A stretch of DNA of 52,536 bases from Polyangiaceae bacterium. GTDB lineage: Bacteria > Myxococcota_A > Polyangia > Polyangiales > Polyangiaceae. The notes beneath the pieces were generated by a model. That model was given only the letters and a program-made list of their open reading frames with translations, ran no database searches and had not been told where the DNA came from. Positions 1 through 9,973 of this stretch are shown piece by piece. Location of the stretch: the NCBI GenBank assembly GCA_947475525.1, contig CANJMI010000026.1:1-52536 (forward strand), written 5' to 3'. The position numbers and the translations under genes are program-made. How positions within the stretch are numbered: position 1 is the first letter of the stretch; each line of letters opens with the position of its first letter.

Positions 1-417
1 GCACAGCGCCTCGCGCCCATGGTGAAACGGCGAACTTGTGGAGCATCTGGCCAAGCCGTCGCGGTCGCGGCGCACCGATTGACCCAACGGGCTTGGTTGC
101 CTGGAACGGAGCGCAACCTCATTCGACTCGTCGGAGAGTGTCCCGCCGATCCTGCCGCCATCGAAGCACTGAAGGCGGCCCTACGTCGGTCCTCGGATGC
201 AGGACTTCGCGTTGAAGCTGGACGATACCTTTCCGCAGCGGACGCTGCTGACGCGCTTTCTCGAGGAGCTCCTACGAAGCCATGAGTCGGTCATCCCCCG
301 CCCGCCTCCCTCCTGGCAGCCTCTGGTGGCCGCCACCTTCCGCGAACCCTTCGGCGCGCGCAATCCCAGCAATTTGCCTGATTTTCAATTGATATGTGGG
401 GTGCCAGGTAATCGGCG
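1..417. other. No supported gene; probably decayed sequence
   Basis: Short open frames exist here on the plus strand (19-285 and one beginning at 197), but neither has a recognisable domain, a good ribosome binding site or a neighbour that explains it, and they overlap each other in different frames. The stretch lies directly before a truncated Rpn-like reading frame, so it may be the degraded remains of related genes. The true context upstream of the window is unknown. Confidence 0.4.
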
Positions 418-897
418 ATGCCTGGTCCTTCTCACGCCGCGAGCGTCGACCTGCTCACCGGGTGGCTCGACGTCGTGCTCGAGTTGTTGCGCCTCGCCGG
501 TGTTGAGCGGCCGTCGTTCGACTACCTCAATCAGGCGACCGAAAGCCTCGCGCCTTCGCAACTCGGACCGTTCTTGTTGGAACTCGTTGTCAGGCTGATG
601 CGACGCCGCAGCGACGGGCCGCCCGCGTGCGTCTGCGTCTTGGTGGTCGAGGTGCAGGCGACCTTCGACGCAATGAAGGTACGGTCGTGGTCGCTCGGAG
701 CGGGGGAAATGTCAGGGGGGCACAAAGTCGAGTGGGGCAAACCAGTCGATCTTGCGCAGGTGCGCCTAGTCGACGCGAGCCAAGGGCTTGAAGGTGTCAA
801 GGTGCGCGGCACGCGTCCGGCAGGAACGCATTTTAATCGGGGTTTCTCTCTTGCTGAACTACCGTCGGCAACATGCGCACGATCTTCCTATGGGTAG
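418..897 (+). pseudogene. Truncated Rpn/PDDEXK-like protein fragment
   Basis: The first 90 or so residues start MPGPSHAASVDLL and continue with a helical leucine-rich stretch and the segment CVCVLVVEVQ, followed by a Lys and SW. This resembles the N-terminal part of a family of roughly 250-350 residue proteins with a restriction-endonuclease-like (Rpn-type) fold that I remember as abundant in myxobacteria and actinomycetes. After about residue 92 (near 690) the resemblance is lost and the frame runs on into the start of the next lipoprotein gene with no further family features. I read it as a 3'-truncated relic. The family assignment is from memory of motif style, not from an alignment. Confidence 0.35.
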
Positions 898-1298
898 CAT
901 TCGCGGCAGTCGCGTGCGGCGGCAAAGCGGTCGTTGATGCTGGCGGCGCCGGCGGCGCTGGCGGCACTGGCGGCACGAGCACCTCGACCGCCAGCAATCC
1001 GATGCTCGCCGGACCCACGCCTGTCTGTCCCCCGCATAGCGATCCGGGCTGCTGTTTCGGCGACGGTGGTTGCTGCGATTGCGTCAGCAACAGCGTGTGC
1101 CAACAGAGCCCCTCCCAGGAGCCCACGACCGCCACCACGGCTTTCGACGACTGCGTGTGTCAGGCCGCTGTGTGCTTGACGGAATGCGACTCCGCCTGTG
1201 CCAGCAACGGCATTGACGAGGGTTGTAGCGAGTGCGCCGAGAAGGCCGCCGCGGCCCAGTGCGCCGCCGAGTTCAAGGCCTGCCCAATCAACGACTGA
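873..1298 (+). CDS. Cys-rich lipoprotein, unknown function
   Basis: A 141-residue secreted protein. The N-terminus is a short signal peptide ending in the lipobox VACG, with the lipidated Cys at about residue 15, so it should be anchored in the membrane and face outward. A low-complexity Gly/Ala/Thr linker follows (about residues 23-40), then a Cys-rich domain with about 17 cysteines, including CCFGDGGCCDC and several CxxxC pairs near the end; these are likely disulfides. This architecture is typical of myxobacterial surface lipoproteins. The ATG at 873 was chosen because it gives a complete lipoprotein signal. It overlaps the end of the upstream relic frame. No partner gene or function is evident. 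Confidence 0.75.
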   Translation: MRTIFLWVAFAAVACGGKAVVDAGGAGGAGGTGGTSTSTASNPMLAGPTPVCPPHSDPGCCFGDGGCCDCVSNSVCQQSPSQEPTTATTAFDDCVCQAAVCLTECDSACASNGIDEGCSECAEKAAAAQCAAEFKACPIND

Positions 1299-1371
1299 GG
1301 GCCGCTGCCGGCGACGACAAGGGACGTCCGTGAACCCTCGTCATTTGCCAGCGCCGGCGTCACGGCCGGGT

Positions 1372-1590
1372 CTAACACCCCGCGGTCGCTGCGGAAGCGA
1401 GGACGAAGCTGCGGATGGCCAGGTTGACCGCACCACCGGTCACGACGACCACCTTATGCATGTTGCCGTCGCGCTCGCGCTCGCGCTCGAGGCGTTTCAT
1501 CACGTTGACCGCGTAAGAACATCGGAAGGTAGCTCGCAGAGTTCGGGCGTACGGGAAGCCGGTGCCGGTGGAGCGAAGAGACCCCTGTCA
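1372..1590 (-). pseudogene. Short antisense gene remnant
   Basis: On the minus strand an open stretch ends at a TAG at 1372-1374 and is bounded by a TGA at 1590. It encodes a natural-looking C-terminal sequence containing MKRLERERERDGNMHKVVVV and then GGAVNLAIRSFVLASAATAG. There is no usable start before a possible ATG at 1500, which would leave only 42 residues. The pattern of a charged helix, a beta strand and an LAIRSF segment faintly recalls STAS/SpoIIAA-like domains, but I cannot assign it. It is most likely the 3' relic of a lost gene. It fills most of the otherwise empty 338-bp gap before the histidine kinase. Confidence 0.3.
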
Positions 1591-1636
1591 CGTCGGCGGC
1601 CCGGGGGGATGGGCGAGGTGGGGCCGGACTCCGATG

Positions 1637-4656
<3,020 letters not shown>

Positions 4657-4660
<4 letters not shown>

Positions 4661-5334
4661 GCGTGCGCCAAGTGGGTGCCAAGGTGCGCGAGTGTCCGCG
4701 TCCAGGTATCGGCGGCGGCGCTCGGCACGTAGGCCTCGGGGCGTGTGTCGTTGAAGAACGCGTGACCTGCGCCCGGGTAGATGCGGACCTCGGTAGCGAT
4801 GCCGCGCGCCGTCTGGGAATCCGCGAACGCGCGCGCGTCCTCCACCGAGAAGAAGTTTTCGTTTTCACCGAAGAAAATCAGGCCCGGCGCTGCGATCTTC
4901 GCGACGTCTGCGGCGCCCGCGGGGGGAAAGCCGTAGTAGGAGACGTACGCATCGACGCGCGCGACCGACGACGCGATCATCGCGAGGGCCCCGCCCATGC
5001 AGAAGCCGACGACGGCCACGCGCTCGCACCCGCACGCGGTGCGTAGGTGCTCGACCGCGCCCGCGATTTCCTGCGCCGCGCGCCCGAAGTCGAGGCCGTG
5101 CATGAGGTGCGACGCCTCCTCGGCATCGACGGTCTTCTTCCCGCGGTAGAGGTCCGGCGCGAGCACGGTGTAGCCGAGGGCCGCGAAACGCTGCGCGACG
5201 TCTTCGATGTGCGGCACGAGCCCCCACCACTCTTGGACGAGCACGATGCCTCGCTTTGCGGAGGGGGCCGAGACGAGCAGACCCGAGGTTGGGCCAGGGG
5301 CGGCCGAGAAGGTCACGGTGGCAGTCGGATTCAC
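4657..5334 (-). CDS. Dienelactone hydrolase family protein
   Basis: An alpha/beta hydrolase of about 225 residues, the usual size for this family, which opens lactone rings such as dienelactone. Landmarks with the GTG start at 5334: the family segment VQEWWGL near residue 34, nucleophile Cys112 in GFCMGG, and His191 in GAGHAFF. The acid position, normally Asp in GxxDHF, reads GENENFF, so Glu159 appears to replace Asp. The open frame extends upstream to 5466, but that would overlap the divergent peroxiredoxin gene, so the GTG beginning VNPTATVTF is preferred. Its stop overlaps the histidine kinase start by 4 bp, forming a two-gene operon. The physiological substrate is unknown. Confidence 0.85.
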
Positions 5335-5443
5335 CCTGCGACCGTACCGCAACCGAACAGGGTCGCAAGCGGCTTTAGGCCCTTGTTCGGCTTGCCTGGC
5401 CGCGGCTCGTAGCGTACGCCGGGGCTTCAAGAGGAATACCTGC

Positions 5444-5929
5444 ATGACGATCAAGGTTGGAGACAAGGTTCCGAGCGCGAAATTTCAGGTCGTGAACGAA
5501 AACGGACTGGGCGATACCGTGCCCGCCAGCGACTTTTTCGCTGGAAAAAAAGTCGTCCTCTTCGCGTTGCCGGGGGCGTACACGCCGACCTGCTCGAAGC
5601 AGCATTTGCCCGGGTTCGTCGCCAAGGCCGCGCAGTTCGGCGAGAAGGGTGTCGATGTCGTCGCCTGCCTGTCGGTCAATGACTCGTTCGTCATGGCTGC
5701 GTGGGGCACCGACCAGGGCGCGTTCGGCAAGGTCACGATGCTCGCCGATGGCAACGCGGACTTCACCAAGGCTGTCGGCCTCGGCGTTGATCTTTCTGGC
5801 TTCGGCCTCGGCTATCGGAGCCAGCGCTACGCAATGGTCGTCGAGGACGGCGTCGTGACCACGCTCGACGTCGAAGAAGGCGGCAAGTTCGAAGTTTCGA
5901 GCTGCGATGCGGTCCTGAAGAAGGTCTGA
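5444..5929 (+). CDS. Peroxiredoxin, Prx5 type
   Basis: A 161-residue thiol peroxidase that reduces hydroperoxides. The peroxidatic Cys50 lies in PGAYTPTCSKQHLP, the hallmark of the Prx5/redoxin group, and the conserved Arg is Arg127 in SQRYAM. Further cysteines at 75 and 154 could serve as resolving residues; Cys154 in VSSCDAVL is near the position used by atypical two-Cys Prx5 enzymes. No signal peptide is present, so it acts in the cytoplasm. The ATG at 5444 has a GAGG about ten bases upstream. It is transcribed divergently from the hydrolase/kinase operon across a gap of about 110 bp. Confidence 0.93.
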   Translation: MTIKVGDKVPSAKFQVVNENGLGDTVPASDFFAGKKVVLFALPGAYTPTCSKQHLPGFVAKAAQFGEKGVDVVACLSVNDSFVMAAWGTDQGAFGKVTMLADGNADFTKAVGLGVDLSGFGLGYRSQRYAMVVEDGVVTTLDVEEGGKFEVSSCDAVLKKV

Positions 5930-5940
5930 GCCGCTCGGTC

Positions 5941-5988
5941 CGTTCGATGGCATCGAACGCCCTCGGTCGAAAACGACGAGGGGCGTTT
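5941..5988 (+). terminator. Candidate terminator hairpins after the peroxiredoxin gene
   Basis: Two overlapping inverted repeats follow the stop codon. The first is an 8-bp perfect stem, CGTTCGAT / ATCGAACG at 5941-5948 and 5952-5959. The second pairs AACGCCCTCG (5956-5965) with CGAGGGGCGTT (5977-5987) with one bulged base. The two cannot form together because they share 5956-5959. Only a short T run follows, so intrinsic termination would be weak. The two alternative stems could simply reflect base composition. Confidence 0.35.
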
Positions 5989-6090
5989 GCGTCCGAGGTA
6001 CGCCAGCATCCCGGGTTGGAGGCGCTTGGCCGCATGCTCCTTTTCCCGCTTCAAGTTTCCTGGCCGTCCCATCCAACGGCATGATGCGCC

Positions 6091-7707
6091 ATGGCGAAGC
6101 AACTGGCCGAAGGGGGGATCGATGGCAGCGGTGCCTCGCGCCGCGTGGCGAGACTCTCCTACGTAGGCGTTTCGCCGCTCATCCCCTGGGGGGCCGATTA
6201 CGGCCTCGTTTTGTTGGCGGCCCTCGCGTACTTCCTCGACGGCCAGCGTGTACCGCTGCTCCTCGGAGTGCTCGCGCTGTTGTCGTTCTTCTTGCGTTTC
6301 ATTGGTTCGCGCGTTCGCGTGGCGGTGACGGCAGACCCTAGCGACGGCGCGTATCACGTCACGATCACACGCTGGGGGCGTCGCGCGTCGTACGTCGCCG
6401 GAAGAAGGCCGCTGCTCCAAGTGACGCGTAGCGAAACGTTCTTGGGACGACTTGCGTCGCGTCATGGAAATCGTCCCAGAGGCGGTGCGCTCGAGCTCGC
6501 GCTGCACCTCGGCGGGGAGGTCCTGCCGTTGCCGTCGCTCTGGCTCGACGTCGCCTTCGAGTCGCGGCTTGCCCCGTTTCTCGAAGCGCTCAATGGTTTA
6601 GGGCGGAGCGGCAAAGCGAAGTCGTCGAGGAAGCCTCCCGAGGAAAACGATTCGTTCCCAAAGACGGGGCCAGGTATCCCCAAGAACGCGACGAACCTCA
6701 CGTGGATGCGCGCCCACCGTGATGCCGTCCTGCGAACGGGAGCACGCGCGCAACCGGTCCCCGCGGTCGCACGGGACGCGGTTTTTCGTTACGCGCTGAT
6801 GCTCGTCACGCTTGCCATCGTGCTAGCCCGCCAGCCGATGCTCGAGCGTGCAACTCGGCTCGGTTGGGCGATGGGCCTCGGGGGCCTGGCGGTGATCATC
6901 GTCGCGGTCGCGTCGATCGCGACGCGCCTGCGCGTCGAGCGCGGCAAGGACGGTAAGGCTGCGGTGGTCGTTTCGACCGAGGTGCTCGGCTTCTCGCTCG
7001 GAAGTCGTCGTGTGCCAGCCGACGACGGACTGCGGATGCTGCGCTTCTCGCGGGATTGGGAAGATTCGGATGGCTCGCAAACGGCGATCGAGCTCGTTCT
7101 CGTCGAGCGCAACGGTCGCGCCTGGCCCGCCGGAGCCCCCGACCGCGACGGCGTGTTGGAGGCGTTCGGAGGAGAGCTCCCGTGGCTAGCCCCGACCGCG
7201 CCACTGGCTTCCTCGCGGGAGGCGCCCCCGGTCGCGCCCTTCGACGAGCCTCAAGGTGAGGTGCCCCATTGGCCCGCCGGCGGCGTGCAGTACGTTGCGG
7301 CGGCGGCCGTCACCGTCTTTCTTGTGACGGCAAGCATCTTCGCCGTCGATGTTCTTGCCCTCAGCGCCGCCGACCGCTGGGTGGAGACGAGCTACACGAT
7401 CTACACGACGCACGGCAAAGGCGGGCATCCGGTCACCCGCGCTTCGACCGTGCTCGACCCGAGTGTCACGTTTCCCGCACCAACGAACGCGCGTGGGGCC
7501 ATTCGAGAGAACCGTACGTGCTGGGTGTTGGATCATCCCGGCGGTCACGACATCGTCCGCTTGACCAAGCCCAGTGGACCGCCGCGCGTCTGGGAGAAGT
7601 TTCATAAGGAACGTTTGGTCTGGCTGCGGATGAGCAGCGTCTTCGTCTTGCTCGCCTTTGCCAGTTGGCTGCGCCCGCTGCGCGGCTCGGCGGTGCGGGC
7701 GGGTTGA
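6091..7707 (+). CDS. Multi-pass membrane protein, unknown function
   Basis: A 538-residue protein that I do not recognise. Predicted membrane segments lie at about 36-70 (a hairpin rich in Leu and Ala), 231-249 and 256-277 (a second hairpin), 401-424 and 512-530. Between the hairpins is a soluble beta-rich region with alternating Arg/Val strands, repeated after the second hairpin (about 280-390); the resemblance suggests an internal duplication of a hairpin plus a beta domain similar in layout to bPH-like (DUF304) domains, but this is inference. A poorly conserved, charged linker with FPKTGPGIP sits near 190. The ATG at 6091 follows the peroxiredoxin terminator region. No neighbour explains it. 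Confidence 0.7.
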   Translation: MAKQLAEGGIDGSGASRRVARLSYVGVSPLIPWGADYGLVLLAALAYFLDGQRVPLLLGVLALLSFFLRFIGSRVRVAVTADPSDGAYHVTITRWGRRASYVAGRRPLLQVTRSETFLGRLASRHGNRPRGGALELALHLGGEVLPLPSLWLDVAFESRLAPFLEALNGLGRSGKAKSSRKPPEENDSFPKTGPGIPKNATNLTWMRAHRDAVLRTGARAQPVPAVARDAVFRYALMLVTLAIVLARQPMLERATRLGWAMGLGGLAVIIVAVASIATRLRVERGKDGKAAVVVSTEVLGFSLGSRRVPADDGLRMLRFSRDWEDSDGSQTAIELVLVERNGRAWPAGAPDRDGVLEAFGGELPWLAPTAPLASSREAPPVAPFDEPQGEVPHWPAGGVQYVAAAAVTVFLVTASIFAVDVLALSAADRWVETSYTIYTTHGKGGHPVTRASTVLDPSVTFPAPTNARGAIRENRTCWVLDHPGGHDIVRLTKPSGPPRVWEKFHKERLVWLRMSSVFVLLAFASWLRPLRGSAVRAG

Positions 7708-7915
7708 GCTGCGCGAGGTTCCAACGATCGACGGAGTCCGCGTCTCGTTCCAGGATCTATGGGAGTATTGCGAGATCGTTCACGTTACGTCGGGCCTCGA
7801 CATCGTGATACCGAGCCTCGACGACCTGATCGCGACCAAGCGCTTCGCGGCGCGGCCCAAGGACGCCGAGGACATCCGGATGCTCGAGGTGCTACGCTCC
7901 ACACGTGGCACCTAG
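7703..7915 (+). pseudogene. C-terminal fragment of a nucleotidyltransferase-like gene
   Basis: The frame directly after the membrane protein encodes about 70 residues beginning near VELREVPTIDG and including LDDLIATKRFAARPKDAEDI. That last motif is typical of the C-terminal part of short nucleotidyltransferase-fold proteins of the AbiEii/DUF6036 kind, where a Lys-Arg pair and a PKDxEDI box end the domain. The N-terminal half with the catalytic GS motif is missing: upstream in this frame there is only the tail of the preceding membrane protein read out of phase. I interpret it as a 5'-truncated relic. Its stop overlaps the start of the next small gene by 11 bp, as in an original operon. Confidence 0.5.
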
Positions 7916-8144
7916 GGTAATCTCCCCGGCGTCGCACGGGGAGCGCGCAAGGCTACGCGCGATCGCGGAGCGACGCCTGACGGCGGCAGAGTTCAACGCG
8001 TACGTCGACGCACCGATGAGCGACGACGAACGCGAGGCCATCCTCGAAAACATCGCCTGGTTCACGCGCCGCTATCCGACGGCCGGAGAGCGCCTCGCAT
8101 GGTGCCGTCGCGTGATGACAGAGGGCGTGTTGCCACGCAGCTGA
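7905..8144 (+). CDS. Small conserved-looking protein, partner of the truncated nucleotidyltransferase
   Basis: A 79-residue soluble protein with a GTG start at 7905 that lies inside the end of the upstream nucleotidyltransferase fragment. It is mostly helical and acidic, with the segment LTAAEFNAYVDAPMSDDEREAI cut across its middle, followed by WFTRRYPTAGERLAWCRR. Small helical proteins of this kind commonly sit beside nucleotidyltransferase-fold genes in myxobacteria and may act as partner or antitoxin, but I infer that only from position. If the neighbour is dead, this gene may be an orphan survivor. Confidence 0.55.
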   Translation: MAPRVISPASHGERARLRAIAERRLTAAEFNAYVDAPMSDDEREAILENIAWFTRRYPTAGERLAWCRRVMTEGVLPRS

Positions 8145-8248
8145 GGCGCGCCTTCATGGCCGCGGGCGGCGGCTACGCGAGCGACAGACGAGCCGGCAAC
8201 GGACGAGTCCCCCTGCTCGACGGCCCACCGACGACCTCGTGCGACCCG

Positions 8249-8788
8249 TCACGTCACCGTAAAGCTGAGCTCCGCCGTAAGCGGAGCCACCGCAGCGTCG
8301 GTCGTGACGTTGAGGCTGCCCGTCGCCGCGCTCTGATTGCCGGCCATGGAATCGATCACCTTGACACCAATCGTGCAGGTTTGGTTCGGACCGAGCGACT
8401 TCCCGGTGCACGTGTTCGACGACTCGGAGAACTTCCCTTGAGGCCCCGAGGAGGGCTGCGTGAATTCGACCTTCGTTACCTTCACCGTGCCGCCGCCGGC
8501 GTTGGTCACGGTGAAGAGCGTCTCGTCGCTGGGCTGGCCCGGCAGGATGATCGTCCACGATGCCTTGGTTGGCGCGAGCGTCGCCATGGCCGCCATGCCG
8601 CTGCTCGACGAAGCGCTGGACGCCCCACCGCTGCCACCGCTTCCACCGCCGCCGGATGCCACGGAACTGGACGACTGGACCGTCGATGCCGCCGAGGCGT
8701 CCGTATCATTGTCCCCGCCGCAGGCAACCGCCGCGAAGAAACACAAGGCCATGCTGGGAACAATTGCGAGAGGTGAAACTCGAACCAT
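8249..8788 (-). CDS. Lipoprotein with an Ig-like (ASPM/Hydin-type) domain
   Basis: About 179 residues. The ATG at 8788 gives a signal peptide ending in the lipobox AVACG; the frame is open further upstream, but that part has no signal features and overlaps repeat debris. After the lipidated Cys comes a Ser/Gly linker, then from about residue 70 a beta-rich domain with FTVTNAGGGTVKVTKVEF and an NTCTGKSLGPNQTCTIGV segment. This is the style of choice-of-anchor-D / ASPM-SPD-2-Hydin Ig-like domains, which act as extracellular structural or adhesion modules. Two cysteines in the last segment probably form a disulfide. The role is unknown. Confidence 0.75.
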   Translation of the reverse strand: MVRVSPLAIVPSMALCFFAAVACGGDNDTDASAASTVQSSSSVASGGGGSGGSGGASSASSSSGMAAMATLAPTKASWTIILPGQPSDETLFTVTNAGGGTVKVTKVEFTQPSSGPQGKFSESSNTCTGKSLGPNQTCTIGVKVIDSMAGNQSAATGSLNVTTDAAVAPLTAELSFTVT

Positions 8789-8852
8789 CGATGGATCGTA
8801 CAAATTCGGTCCGAGGTCCGCAACGCCTGCGGCAGGGGGAGCTGCTCCGACG

Positions 8853-9023
8853 TGGGGCTGGAAGGCCGATGGCGACCCTCGCGGCGGTCCAAAAACCGGC
8901 GCCATTCAGGGACGAACGGCCACGCTCGACGCGGAGGGCACGACGCTCACGCTCAGCGGCGAGACCGGCTGCGGCGCGGACACGTTGGTCACCCTGACCG
9001 TGACCTCCTACGTCTGCGAGTGA
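8853..9023 (+). pseudogene. Fused remnant of a LamG gene end and a Cys-containing C-terminal domain (repeat copy A)
   Basis: Bases 8853-8876 are identical to 12122-12145, inside the LamG lipoprotein gene, and encode the same GWKADGD motif. After an 18-bp junction the sequence resumes as a near copy of 12442-12570 and encodes TGAIQGRTATL through to a shared C-terminus TSYVCE. About 296 bp present in the other copy are therefore missing here, and the two parts are joined in one reading frame. There is no credible start or signal peptide upstream. This looks like an internally deleted duplicate. Confidence 0.6.
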
Positions 9024-9131
9024 GCGGATCTTGCAGGGGAAGCGCGTTGCGCCCTCAAGGGCCCCGCCACAACGTGCACGAGCTCAATTTCGGCGATCGC
9101 GCGTGCGGGTTGGACCCACCCACTCGTCCCA
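8895..9131. repeat. Direct repeat copy A (237 bp), pair with 12442-12678
   Basis: Aligned by eye with no gaps against 12442-12678; about 14 differences in 237 bp (roughly 94 percent identity). The segment contains the 3' end of a plus-strand reading frame (stop at 9021-9023) and the 3' end of a minus-strand Tudor-knot gene (stop at 9084-9086). Differences are clustered: 3 in the 129 coding bases before the plus-strand stop, but 8 within the next 23-bp spacer. Confidence 0.9.
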
Positions 9132-9749
9132 ACTCGCCGCGTAACCGTCGTAGTGGACGAGCCAAAGCTTGCCCAAGGTCTTCACGACCGTCGCGGGGTA
9201 GAAGTCTTGGTTCCACTCGACCTCCACCTTCGCCCCAACCTTGCGCATCACGGCCGCGCTCGCGTCAGTACCTTGCTCGGCAACTGCGCGATTATCGAGA
9301 ATCCACTCGTCCAACGCCGGAGCCGCCCCCGGGTACGTGACGCGCATGAAGTCACCCTCGACGGCCGTAACCTTCGCGTCGTAGGGGGCGCCATCCCGCT
9401 CCACCACGAGCGTGTGTCCGACCGGATAGCTCCGATACCGAAGCGGCTCGAGGTCCTTCGAGGCCACCGTCCGCTCCCCCACGCTAGCGTAATCGAGGGT
9501 GCGGAGCACCACCTCTCCAGGCCCCTTGCCCGTGCCGACTACGCGCCCGACGACTCTCGGCTGGCCGGTGAGCGTCACGTAGTCGCCGAGCCGTGGCGCG
9601 TCGGTCCGGCGAGCAGGCGCTGCGTGAACGGATGCAAATGCCGCGGGAACCTTCGCGAGCGCCGCATCGAGCGCGCGCATCCCAATGCCGGTGCTCGCCG
9701 CTTCCGCGACGACAGCCACGGGCGCCTCGGCCTCGAGAACACAAAACAC
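9084..9749 (-). CDS. Secreted protein with a C-terminal Tudor-knot/Agenet-like domain
   Basis: About 221 residues from the GTG at 9749. The last 50 residues contain VEVEWNQDFYPATVVKTLG and then a YDGYAASWDEWV segment, the pattern of Tudor-knot, Agenet or chromo-barrel-like folds, and the middle region (about 60-165) holds at least one similar SH3-like repeat. Such domains occur in myxobacterial secreted proteins; the ligand is unknown. The N-terminus is odd: the same frame continues upstream of 9749 as IVRFFLLIAA, a good signal-peptide core, but without ATG, GTG or TTG before a stop at 9828-9830. The original start may have been lost where an RCC1 fragment abuts. The 3' end lies within the repeat. 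Confidence 0.65.
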   Translation of the reverse strand: MFCVLEAEAPVAVVAEAASTGIGMRALDAALAKVPAAFASVHAAPARRTDAPRLGDYVTLTGQPRVVGRVVGTGKGPGEVVLRTLDYASVGERTVASKDLEPLRYRSYPVGHTLVVERDGAPYDAKVTAVEGDFMRVTYPGAAPALDEWILDNRAVAEQGTDASAAVMRKVGAKVEVEWNQDFYPATVVKTLGKLWLVHYDGYAASWDEWVGPTRTRDRRN

Positions 9750-9776
9750 CGCGGCGATGAGCAGAAAGAAACGGAC

Positions 9777-9938
9777 GATGCGCTCGGCTTCGTCAATCTC
9801 GGAAACTTCAAGAAAGCGGTATCGCTTTCAGTAGGCGGCAAACACGCCTGCGCCATCCTCGATGACAACACCGTGAAGTGCTGGGGCGCGAACAATCAGG
9901 GGCAGCTTGGTCTCGGCGACACGAATTCGCGAGGGGAC
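9777..9938 (+). pseudogene. Single orphan RCC1-type repeat
   Basis: Fifty-odd codons in one frame encode VSLSVGGKHACAILDDNTV, then KCWGANNQGQLGLGDTNSRGD. This is one textbook RCC1 repeat of the kind found many times in tandem in myxobacterial lipoproteins with seven-bladed propellers. Here only one blade remains, with no signal peptide or further blades on either side. It abuts the 5' end of the Tudor-knot gene on the other strand and overlaps that gene's possible signal-peptide region. It must be a recombination remnant. Confidence 0.7.
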
Positions 9939-9973
9939 GGTCGACGCTGCAGGAAAGAATTCGCGCTTGGTGC

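Noticed and set aside
940-990. GGC-rich short tandem repeat
   Set aside because: It encodes the Gly/Ala linker of the lipoprotein at 873-1298, a normal feature of such proteins, not a separate repeat element.
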